In this document: positions 42,452 through 50,317 of the stretch, piece by piece
Layout of the letters: each line of letters begins with the position of its first letter
Position numbering within the stretch: position 1 is the first letter of the stretch
Assembly: GCF_017876115.1 (NCBI RefSeq)
Contig: NZ_JAGINO010000027.1
Span: 31,136-95,135, forward strand
Length of the DNA: 64,000 bases
Source: Azospirillum picis
GTDB taxonomy: Bacteria; Pseudomonadota; Alphaproteobacteria; Azospirillales; Azospirillaceae
Reading direction: 5' to 3'
Notes under the pieces: generated by a model
Databases searched by the model: none
What the model was told of the DNA's origin: nothing
What the model saw: the letters and a program-made list of their open reading frames with translations, nothing else
Made by a program: the position numbers and the translations under genes

Positions 42452-45235
42452 ATGACGACTGCCCATCGCTTCGCCATCGTTACGGCCGCAGACGACGCCT
42501 ATTTCCCCCTGCTTCAGGGGCTGGTGCGTTCGATCCAAGGCTTTCCTCAGGGGGCCGTGGCGCCGATCGTCGTGCTCGACGTCGGGCTCGGTCCTGCGGC
42601 GCGCGACTGGCTGGGCGCCCAGGCTGTCCGCCGCCTGGAGCCCGGCTGGGATCACCGGCCTGACCGGCTGGTACCCGACTACATGAAGGCGATGCTGTCG
42701 CGCCCGCACCTGCCGCGCCATGTGCCCGAGGCGGAACTCATCCTGTGGCTCGATGCCGATTGCTGGGTCCAGGACTGGAACGCGGTGGAACTGCTGCTGA
42801 GAGGGGCGGAGGCGACGGGCTTCGCGATCGTACCGGAACTCGATCGCTCCTACACGCCCCTGTACAACGGCGCGCCCTACGCGCTGCATCTCTACGAATG
42901 GTACAAGGCCTGCTTCGACGAAGCGACGGCGCGCCACCTCCACGTCTATCCGCTGCTGAACTGCGGTGTGTTCGCGGCACGTCGGGACGCGCCGCACTGG
43001 GATCTCTGGGGGCGGCTGCTGGCGGATGCGCTGCGCCGCGTTATCCTCTTCGTCAGCGAGCAGGTCGCCCTCAACGTCGCTCTGCGGACCGGCGGCCTGC
43101 CGTTCAGCCAGTTGCCGGCAGCCTGCAACTGGATCTGCTTCCGGGCGACGCCGCTCTGCTCGGAGGACGGCCGGTTGCTGCTGGACCCCCAGCTTCCCCA
43201 CGCGCCACTCGGTATCGTCCATCTGGTCGGCTACCACCGCGCCCACAAGGCCGAACCGCGCAGTCTGTCCACACCTGGCGGCGGCACCATGATCCGCCCG
43301 CTCGCCTATGTCGCCGCCGCGCCGCCGCCGAGCCTGCGCGACATGCCGCTGGCCCAAGCCCTGGCGCTGGCGTTCTCGCTGTACCAGGACGGGCGGGCGG
43401 CGGATGGGCGGGCTGTCTGCCGTGCCATCCTGGCCGTGCGCCCCGATCAGGTCGAAGCCTCCTTCCTGCTCGGCGTGACAGAGTTTGCGCTGGGCTTCCC
43501 GTCGGCGGCACGGTCCCGCCTTGCCGTCACCGTCGCGTTGAAGCCGGATCTCGCCGATGCCTATTCCAACCTCGCCCTGCTCGCAAGCGCGGCGGAAACC
43601 GTACCGTTGCTGACCTATGCGCTTCGGCTGCTCGGCGGGCAGGCATCAGCCCAGACCGTCACGCAGTTGGGCACCGCGCTGCGTGAAACGGGCCGGGCCA
43701 GAACGGCCGTCGCCGTCCACCGCCGCTCCCTCGCCCTCCAGCCGGAGTCCGCCAACGCCCATCGCGAGATGGGGCACGCCCTGCGCGCCTCTGGCGCCCT
43801 GTCGGCCGCCGCGACCGCCTACGGCCGGGCCTGGGTGCTGGCGCCCGATCAGACGGGCGCACTGAGCGACCGGCTGTTCGCGACCCTGTCGGCCTGCGAT
43901 TGGCGCGACCATGCCGCGCTCAGCCGATCGATCCTCCAGGTCATCGACGGCGACCTTGGCCTTGCCATGCCCCTGCTCACCCTGCTGATCGACAGCAGCC
44001 CGGCGCAGCAGGACCGCTCCGCCCGGATTTTCTACGAGGCGATGGTCAGGCCCGCAGAACCGGCGGAGTCCACGCCGTGGCGGCCGGTCGGGGCCGACGG
44101 CCGCCTCACCGTCGCCTACCTGTCCGCCGACTTCCACGAGCACGCCACCGCCCATCTGACGGCCGAGCTGTTCGAACTGCACGACCGCGCACGGTTCCGG
44201 GTCCTCGGCTACTCCCAGGGTCCCGACGACGGCAGCCCGATGCGCCGCCGGCTGGAGGCGGGATTCGACCTGTTCCGCGACATCCGGGGATTGGACGCGG
44301 CGTCGGTGGCGGCGGCGCTCGCCGCCGACGGGGTGCACATCCTGGTCGATCTCAAGGGCTACACGCGCGATGCCCGGCTCGATCTGCTCGCCCGGCGGCT
44401 GGCGCCGGTGCAGGTCGCCTATCTGGGCTACCCGGGCACGTTGGGTGCTGAGACGATCGACTACGCCATCGGCGACCGCATCGTCACCCCGCCGGAGCAC
44501 CAGCCCTATTACCGCGAGCGGCTGGTGCGGATGCCGGACGCCTATCAGGTCAACGACCGGCGGCGCCCCCTGGACGCCCCCGTTCCCAGCCGTGCCGCCT
44601 GCGGCCTGCCGCCGGACGGGGTCGTCCTCTGCGCCTTCAACGCGCCGTTCAAGATCACCCCGACCATGTTCGCCCTGTGGATGCGCGTCCTGGCGGACGT
44701 CCCCGGCAGCATCCTCTGGCTGATGGACGCCAACCCTGAGGCCACCGCCAACCTGCGGCGCGCGGCGGCCCGCCACGGCATCGCCCCGGACCGCCTAGTG
44801 TTCGCTCCCCACCGGCCGCAGGCCGAGCACCTCGCCCGCTACCGTCTCGCCGACTTGTTCCTCGACAGCTTCCCCTACACCGGGCACACCACGGTTTCGG
44901 ACGCGCTGTGGATGGGACTGCCGGTTATGACCCGCCTGGGCGACACCTTCGCGTCGCGCGTCGCGGCCAGCCTGCTGACCGCCACAGGCCTGCCGGAGAC
45001 GATCACCGGGAGCCTCGCGGAGTATGAGGAGCTGGCGGTGCGGCTCGCCCGCGCTCCCGACCGGCTCGCCGCCTACCGCGACCGGCTGGAGCGGGGGCGG
45101 GTAACCGCCCCACTGTTCGACACGCCCCGCTTCGCCCGGCACCTCGAAAGCGCCTACCGGCTCATGTGGGAGCGGTACGCCGCCGGTCTGCCGCCCGAAC
45201 CTTTCACCGTGCCGGTCCTGCCTGCAGGCGGATGA
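42452..45235 (+). CDS. GT-A-like - TPR - GT41 fusion glycosyltransferase
   Basis: 927 residues from the ATG at 42452 (MTTAHRFAIVTAADDAY); ATGs at 42401 and 42425 would add 17 or 9 residues. Residues 1-270 look like a GT-A nucleotide-sugar transferase with the metal motif LWLDADCWV (near 101). TPR helices span about 290-480. A GT41 domain covers about 540-920, with RLTVAYLSADFHEHATAH, ILVDLKGYTRDARL, FNAPFKITPTMF (donor-binding Lys) and FPYTGHTTVSDALWMGLPV. Its GHTT motif is of the classic OGT type. One protein could therefore attach a first sugar to Ser/Thr and extend it. The last 32 bases overlap the convergent gene. Confidence 0.88.
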   Translation: MTTAHRFAIVTAADDAYFPLLQGLVRSIQGFPQGAVAPIVVLDVGLGPAARDWLGAQAVRRLEPGWDHRPDRLVPDYMKAMLSRPHLPRHVPEAELILWLDADCWVQDWNAVELLLRGAEATGFAIVPELDRSYTPLYNGAPYALHLYEWYKACFDEATARHLHVYPLLNCGVFAARRDAPHWDLWGRLLADALRRVILFVSEQVALNVALRTGGLPFSQLPAACNWICFRATPLCSEDGRLLLDPQLPHAPLGIVHLVGYHRAHKAEPRSLSTPGGGTMIRPLAYVAAAPPPSLRDMPLAQALALAFSLYQDGRAADGRAVCRAILAVRPDQVEASFLLGVTEFALGFPSAARSRLAVTVALKPDLADAYSNLALLASAAETVPLLTYALRLLGGQASAQTVTQLGTALRETGRARTAVAVHRRSLALQPESANAHREMGHALRASGALSAAATAYGRAWVLAPDQTGALSDRLFATLSACDWRDHAALSRSILQVIDGDLGLAMPLLTLLIDSSPAQQDRSARIFYEAMVRPAEPAESTPWRPVGADGRLTVAYLSADFHEHATAHLTAELFELHDRARFRVLGYSQGPDDGSPMRRRLEAGFDLFRDIRGLDAASVAAALAADGVHILVDLKGYTRDARLDLLARRLAPVQVAYLGYPGTLGAETIDYAIGDRIVTPPEHQPYYRERLVRMPDAYQVNDRRRPLDAPVPSRAACGLPPDGVVLCAFNAPFKITPTMFALWMRVLADVPGSILWLMDANPEATANLRRAAARHGIAPDRLVFAPHRPQAEHLARYRLADLFLDSFPYTGHTTVSDALWMGLPVMTRLGDTFASRVAASLLTATGLPETITGSLAEYEELAVRLARAPDRLAAYRDRLERGRVTAPLFDTPRFARHLESAYRLMWERYAAGLPPEPFTVPVLPAGG

Positions 45236-48200
45236 GCGCCGTCCGGATGTCGGCGACGACCTCATCCCAGGACCCTGGCCGATCCTGCCGGAACAGGCGC
45301 ATGGTCGGGTACCAGGGAGTGCGCTCCCCTCGGTCGAGCCAGCGCCAGTCGCCGACGTCACGCAGCAATGTCCAGACCGGCCGGCCGAGCGCACCGGCCA
45401 GATGGGCCACCGCCGTGTCCGCGGATATGACGAGATCCAGATTGGCGAGGATCGCCGCGGTGTCGGCGAAATCCGTGATCTCCTCACCCAGATCGGTGAA
45501 GCGGGGCGGCAACTGATCCCGCCAGTCGTTCAACTCCCGTCGCCCGCCGCCCTGCTGGAGACCGAGGAACGACACCCCCTCGACCTCCATCAAGGGTAAC
45601 AGCGCGGGCAGCGGCAACGAGCGTTGCCGATCCTGCCCGAAATCCGGGTTGCCGGCCCAGACCAGCCCCACCCGCAACCCCGCGAGCGTTGCCAACCGCG
45701 CGCCCCACCGCTCCGCCAACTCCGGTTCGGCACGCAGGTAGGGCACCTCCGCCGGAACTGTGGCAAGCGTGGTGCCCAGCAGATGTGGAAGGCTCATCAG
45801 TGCGGCGTGCGCATCGTGCGGCGGAAGCGGAGCCGAGCGGCCGACCACCCGTTCCACCCCGTCCAGCGTGGCGAAGAGGCGGACCAGCGCGTCGTTGCAG
45901 GCCACAACCACCCGTGCCCCCAGCCGGTTCAGCGTCCCCGCGTAGCGGACAAACTGGATACCGTCGCCAAGCCCTTGCTCGTCGTGCAGCAGGATCGTCC
46001 GCCCCTGCGGATCCTCGCCGCGCCAGGGTGGCGTGACCGGGTCACGCAGCCCGATGCTGCCATCGTCGAGGCGGGTGCGCCACTCGTATTCAGCGAACCC
46101 TGGCCCCAGCTCGCCTCGGCGCAGCAGGCAGGTGGCGAGCGTGAGATGCGCAAGCGCGTTGTCCGGTTGGCAGTCGAGGACCGTCCGGCACCAGCTCTCC
46201 GCCGCCTCGCCCTCTCCCAAGGCGGCCAGCGTAAGGGCGAGGTTGAGCCTAGCATCGGGAAAGCCGGTTGCCAGCGCCACCGCGCGTCGGAGGACGCGGA
46301 CGGCTTCGCCGTGGCGGGACTGATCCGACAGGGCGAGGCCGAGGTTGCTCAGCGCCCCCGGCTCCGCCGGATGCAGCGCGAGCGACCGGTGTCCGGCTGC
46401 CTCCGCCTCGGCGGCGCGCCCGACCTTCCTCAACGCCACGGCGAGATTGCCATGGACGCGATGGTCTTGCGGTTCTCGGACGGCCAGTTCCAGCAGGATC
46501 TCCAGCGCCTCCGCATGGTGGCTGCCGATCAGGCAGGCGTGGGCAAGGGCGAAGCGGTGGAAGTTGCCCCAGGGGTCGAGGACGACGCAATGCCGCAGCG
46601 GTGCCAGCGCGTCGAGGCCATCAACGAGGTTTGCCAGACCGTCGAAGGCATCGATGCAGGCCGGATCGAGGGCCGCAGCGCGGCGGTAGGCGTCCGCCGA
46701 CCGCTCGGGCCGCCCCGCCGCGGCGTGGCTCCGCGCCGTGGCGAGCAGATCGTCCCGGCCGGGCGCCGGCTGTGGCGTGAGCCAGCCCATCTGCCGGAAA
46801 TGGGCCAACCGCCTGCGGATCGCCGCCGGATGGGCATCGGCGGGAATCGGCGCCAAGCCGGTCCACATGCCGGGCACCGGTCCACCCTCGAAACGGCCGG
46901 TCGCGTAGAAGCGGCGAAGCCGTTCGAGATTCTCCTCGGCTGCCTCGTCGATGCCGGCGATCATCTCCCGGTGCGCGAAGGATTCCAGCTTGGCGCGGAA
47001 ACGCTCAATGCCGCCCATCCAGGTGAAGTGCCAACCGGCATCCGGCACGACCTTTCCGATTCCCTGCTTGGCCAGATAGCGCGCGCGGTTGGGTCCGATC
47101 CGGCGGATCAGGTTCCAGGGGGCGGCGGCCACCGACACCCAGGGCTCGGGCGACTTCAGGTCGAGGAAATAGAGGAAGATATCGAGTTGCGGCGCGAAGA
47201 GGTCGTCACCGCCGGCGATCTCGTGGCGCAGCCGCTCGACCACCGGCGCACGCAGGATCTCGTCGGCGTCGCCTACGATGATCAGGTCGCTGGCGTCGCA
47301 CCCCTCAAGGGCGCGTGCGATGGCCTCGCGCTGGTGGGCCTCGCGCTGCCAGGCGAAGCCGCCGGGATCGTCGGCGACCACCACGTGGATTATCTTGTCG
47401 GCGTATGCGGCGAAGCGGGCGCGGTTGTCGGCATAATGGAGCGGCTTGGGATCGCCGGCGTGAGTGTAGGTCGCCTCCACCAGCACGAATCGGTCCACCA
47501 CCCCGGAAAGTTCGGCCAGCCGCACTTCCAGCAGTTCCAGCTCGTTGTGGAACTGGAAGCAGTCGAAGACCCGACGCCCACCGGGCGGAACCGGTACGCG
47601 CGGCAGGGTCGGCAGGACCGTGCGGTGGGCAAGCCACGCGTCGTAGCCACGCAGCGTCGCCCAGACGCCGGACCGCCGGTCCTCCGCGTTGTGGTCGAGG
47701 CGGAGCGACCCCTCGATCAGCGCGATCAGTCCACGCGCCTCCGCCTGCCAGCGGGGATCGGCGATCCGGCCGTCCCCCGCCTGTGCCCCGGCGTTGAGAT
47801 GGGCGTTCAAGGCGTCGAGCAGATGCGTCTGGGATTGTGCGATGGCGGTCGCGACCCGCGATCTGGAGGCGTCGTCCTCAAGGATGGGCGGTGCGGCGGC
47901 GCGGACCGCCGGCCGCCGCCGCAAGTCCTCCAGCCAGTCCAGCCAGTCTCGCGCCCGCCCGTTCCAGCCCATCGTCGCCGTCGCGTGATCGACCTGCTCG
48001 CGAAGCAGCCGGTCCCAGGCGGGACGGTCCCCGTGCAACGAGCCGAACGTGTCCGTCACCGCCTCCGCGAAGCGCAGGGCATGCTCGGTCGGGTCCGCCG
48101 GGACCGGGATCAGCCGGGCGAAGCCGTCCGTGGTTTCGGCGAGTGCGCCGAGCTGACTTGACACCACCACGCAGCCGGCCGCCATCGCCTCCATCGCCGC

Positions 48201-49031
48201 AATGCAGGAGGTTTCGGCGAACCGGTTGAGATATGCCAGACCGGTCGTGGCCCTGAGTTCGTCCGCCAGATCGGTCTGCGCCAGTGCGCCGACATACTCG
48301 ACGCCCTCGGTGTCCCGGCAGCGCTGGTAGAGCGCGCGGTAGGGGTCGGCGTCGGCCGTGACCTGATACCCCTCCAGGCTGGAGAAGACGCGCAGCCGCG
48401 TTCCGGGCAGTGCTGCGCGGATGCGGGGCAGGCTGTCCAGCAGCACGCTCAGCCCCCGGAAGGGTGCGCTGGTATAGGCCAGCACCGGCGGCCAGGGCTT
48501 GGTCGCCAGCACGCTCTCGTCCGCAGCGAAGAGGCCGGCGAAGGCGGGGGCGGTGCCGTTGCGCAGGACGACGCTGCGCGCGGGCTCGATGCCGAAGGCC
48601 GCGTGGTACGTCTCCATCTGCCATCGGCTGACGAAGGCGAAGCCGTCCCAGCAGGCCCGCAGGGCCGGAGCCTCAAGACCCCGCATTGCCGGCTCGTCGG
48701 CTGCGTGCTGGGTCCACAACACCAGCCGGCGTTCGCCTGGAGCTGCGCGCAGGCGCGACACCAAGTCCGGCGCGCAACCGTTCAGCAGGATGACGACGTC
48801 GAAGCCGCAAAGCGTGTCGAGCGACATCGACGCCATGGGAACGCAGCGCACGCCACGCACGACCTCCGGCGTCCGCGTGCCGTTAACCAGCGTGACCGTC
48901 GCACCGGCGTCCGCCAGCCGCTCCGTCAAATAGCAGAGCGCCGATTGGGATCCTCCAAGCGGCTGGCGGCGGGGCGTGTCCGGTGTATAATCGCCCCGCG
49001 TCGGGTCGATGAAGGCGATCGAGAAGGTCAT
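45204..49031 (-). CDS. Trimodular glycosyltransferase: GT4 - GT17 - TPR - GT9-like
   Basis: 1275 residues from the ATG at 49031; the open frame upstream is antisense to the next gene. Residues 1-395 form a GT4 domain (LGGSQSALCYLTERL, TSAPFRGLSVLLDSLP, AETSCIAAMEAMAAGCVVVSS). Residues about 486-750 match GT17, the bisecting GlcNAc-transferase family: VFDCFQFHNELELLEVRL, FVLVEATYTHAG and DLIIVGDADEIL, then AGWHFTWMGG. TPR repeats follow (about 755-960). A GT9-like domain ends the protein: LLHDEQGLGDGIQFVRYAG, ISADTAVAHLAGALG and TPWYPTMRLFRQ. Three transferases in one chain suggest ordered assembly of an oligosaccharide. It is divergent from the GT4 gene at 49153. Confidence 0.9.
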   Translation of the reverse strand: MTFSIAFIDPTRGDYTPDTPRRQPLGGSQSALCYLTERLADAGATVTLVNGTRTPEVVRGVRCVPMASMSLDTLCGFDVVILLNGCAPDLVSRLRAAPGERRLVLWTQHAADEPAMRGLEAPALRACWDGFAFVSRWQMETYHAAFGIEPARSVVLRNGTAPAFAGLFAADESVLATKPWPPVLAYTSAPFRGLSVLLDSLPRIRAALPGTRLRVFSSLEGYQVTADADPYRALYQRCRDTEGVEYVGALAQTDLADELRATTGLAYLNRFAETSCIAAMEAMAAGCVVVSSQLGALAETTDGFARLIPVPADPTEHALRFAEAVTDTFGSLHGDRPAWDRLLREQVDHATATMGWNGRARDWLDWLEDLRRRPAVRAAAPPILEDDASRSRVATAIAQSQTHLLDALNAHLNAGAQAGDGRIADPRWQAEARGLIALIEGSLRLDHNAEDRRSGVWATLRGYDAWLAHRTVLPTLPRVPVPPGGRRVFDCFQFHNELELLEVRLAELSGVVDRFVLVEATYTHAGDPKPLHYADNRARFAAYADKIIHVVVADDPGGFAWQREAHQREAIARALEGCDASDLIIVGDADEILRAPVVERLRHEIAGGDDLFAPQLDIFLYFLDLKSPEPWVSVAAAPWNLIRRIGPNRARYLAKQGIGKVVPDAGWHFTWMGGIERFRAKLESFAHREMIAGIDEAAEENLERLRRFYATGRFEGGPVPGMWTGLAPIPADAHPAAIRRRLAHFRQMGWLTPQPAPGRDDLLATARSHAAAGRPERSADAYRRAAALDPACIDAFDGLANLVDGLDALAPLRHCVVLDPWGNFHRFALAHACLIGSHHAEALEILLELAVREPQDHRVHGNLAVALRKVGRAAEAEAAGHRSLALHPAEPGALSNLGLALSDQSRHGEAVRVLRRAVALATGFPDARLNLALTLAALGEGEAAESWCRTVLDCQPDNALAHLTLATCLLRRGELGPGFAEYEWRTRLDDGSIGLRDPVTPPWRGEDPQGRTILLHDEQGLGDGIQFVRYAGTLNRLGARVVVACNDALVRLFATLDGVERVVGRSAPLPPHDAHAALMSLPHLLGTTLATVPAEVPYLRAEPELAERWGARLATLAGLRVGLVWAGNPDFGQDRQRSLPLPALLPLMEVEGVSFLGLQQGGGRRELNDWRDQLPPRFTDLGEEITDFADTAAILANLDLVISADTAVAHLAGALGRPVWTLLRDVGDWRWLDRGERTPWYPTMRLFRQDRPGSWDEVVADIRTALIRLQAGPAR

Positions 49032-49152
49032 CCGAATCCAGCGCCGAGCAACCAGGAACCGAGCGTTTCGATAAGCGATCCCGTTACCATAGCAGCCATC
49101 GCTACCGGTATGAAGGTCATCGGCGTTCGCGACCGGCGTCGAAGGACCTTGC

Positions 49153-50316
49153 ATGCAACAGACTATCGTCCTGACTTGGCAGCTTTCGGAAATCCACGGC
49201 TGGGGGCTGGTCGGTCTCCACACGGCACTCCATCTGCTTGACCAGGGACGGACGCCGCTGTTGGCGGAGCGGCCTCTGCTCGACGCGCTGCGGCCGGCGA
49301 ACCGCATGCGGGTCGAACCGCTGCTGGACGCCCAGCAACGGCTCGCCGTCATCGTCCGGCAGGCCGGCGACAACGTTCTGTGCCTGGAGGGGACCACCGT
49401 GCTCCAGGCTCTCGGCAACGGTTTCGTACCAGGTGTGGCCGCCCGCCTGCGGGGAAGCCGCACAGTCGGGGTGATCGCCTTCGAGAACACTCTCTTCGAC
49501 GCGGACGTGCTGGGGCGCGCGCAGGAATACGACCGGATCGTCGTACACTCAACCTATAACCTGTCCCTGCTGACCGAGCAGGGGTTCAGGAATGTCGGGC
49601 TGGCGTTCCAAGGCGTCGATCCCGATGAATTGGCTCCGGCGGCGGCGGTCGGGCGCTTCGGCGACCGGTTCGTCGTCTTCTCGGGAGGCAAAATCGAATT
49701 TCGCAAGGGGCAAGACATCGTGCTCGCCGCCTTCCGCCGCTTTCGGGAACGCCGCCCCGACGCGCTGCTGGTTACCGCATGGCATAACCACTGGCCGGGC
49801 ACCTCGGCCAGCATCGCCGAATCCCCCTACACGCCGACACCGCCGGCCATCGGGGAGAACGGTCGGCTGCGCATCGTCGAATGGGCGATGGCGCATGGCG
49901 TCGCGCCGGACGGCTTCATCGACATGGGCGTCCTGGCCCGCGACCAGCTCGCCCCTATCCTGGCCGACTGCCACGCTGCCGTCTTCCCCAACCGCTGCGA
50001 GGGCGCTACCAACCTCGTCGCGATGGAAGCAATGGCCTGTGGCGTGCCCGTGATCCTGTCGGCCAATACCGGTCACCTCGACCTGATCCGCGAGGGCAAC
50101 TGCCTGCCGTTGAGCCGCCAGCCGTCTCTTCCCGATCCCGACGGCAGCCGCCGCGGTTGGGGAGAATCCTCGGTCGACGAATTGGTCGAGCAGCTCGACC
50201 GTCTCTATACCGACCGGGCGGCCGCACGCGATTGCGCGGAGAAGGGCCGCGCCTTCGTGCGCGGCGAGCGGACGTGGCGTGCCTTCGCCCGCTCCTTCGT
50301 GGAGGCAGTGGATTGA
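49153..50316 (+). CDS. GT4-family glycosyltransferase
   Basis: 387 residues; the only glycosyltransferase of the island without TPR. It begins WQLSEIHGWGLVGLHTALHLL. The nucleotide-sugar-binding half has FVVFSGGKIEFRKGQDIVLAAFRRF and FPNRCEGATNLVAMEAMACGVPVILSANTGHLDLI, the EX7E-type motif of GT4. The stop is one base from the start of the next gene, so the two are coupled. The donor is unknown. Confidence 0.9.
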   Translation: MQQTIVLTWQLSEIHGWGLVGLHTALHLLDQGRTPLLAERPLLDALRPANRMRVEPLLDAQQRLAVIVRQAGDNVLCLEGTTVLQALGNGFVPGVAARLRGSRTVGVIAFENTLFDADVLGRAQEYDRIVVHSTYNLSLLTEQGFRNVGLAFQGVDPDELAPAAAVGRFGDRFVVFSGGKIEFRKGQDIVLAAFRRFRERRPDALLVTAWHNHWPGTSASIAESPYTPTPPAIGENGRLRIVEWAMAHGVAPDGFIDMGVLARDQLAPILADCHAAVFPNRCEGATNLVAMEAMACGVPVILSANTGHLDLIREGNCLPLSRQPSLPDPDGSRRGWGESSVDELVEQLDRLYTDRAAARDCAEKGRAFVRGERTWRAFARSFVEAVD

Positions 50317-50317
50317 C

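Noticed and set aside
41064..45235. Idea that the island is an ordinary O-antigen or capsule locus
   Set aside because: No Wzx, Wzy, Wzz, ABC exporter or initiating phosphoglycosyl transferase is seen, and 11 of 12 transferase genes carry TPR repeats, which is unusual for such loci. A lipid-linked role cannot be fully excluded.
49032..49490. Upstream extension of the trimodular glycosyltransferase
   Set aside because: It is antisense to the GT4 gene at 49153 and the GT4 fold begins cleanly at the ATG at 49031.
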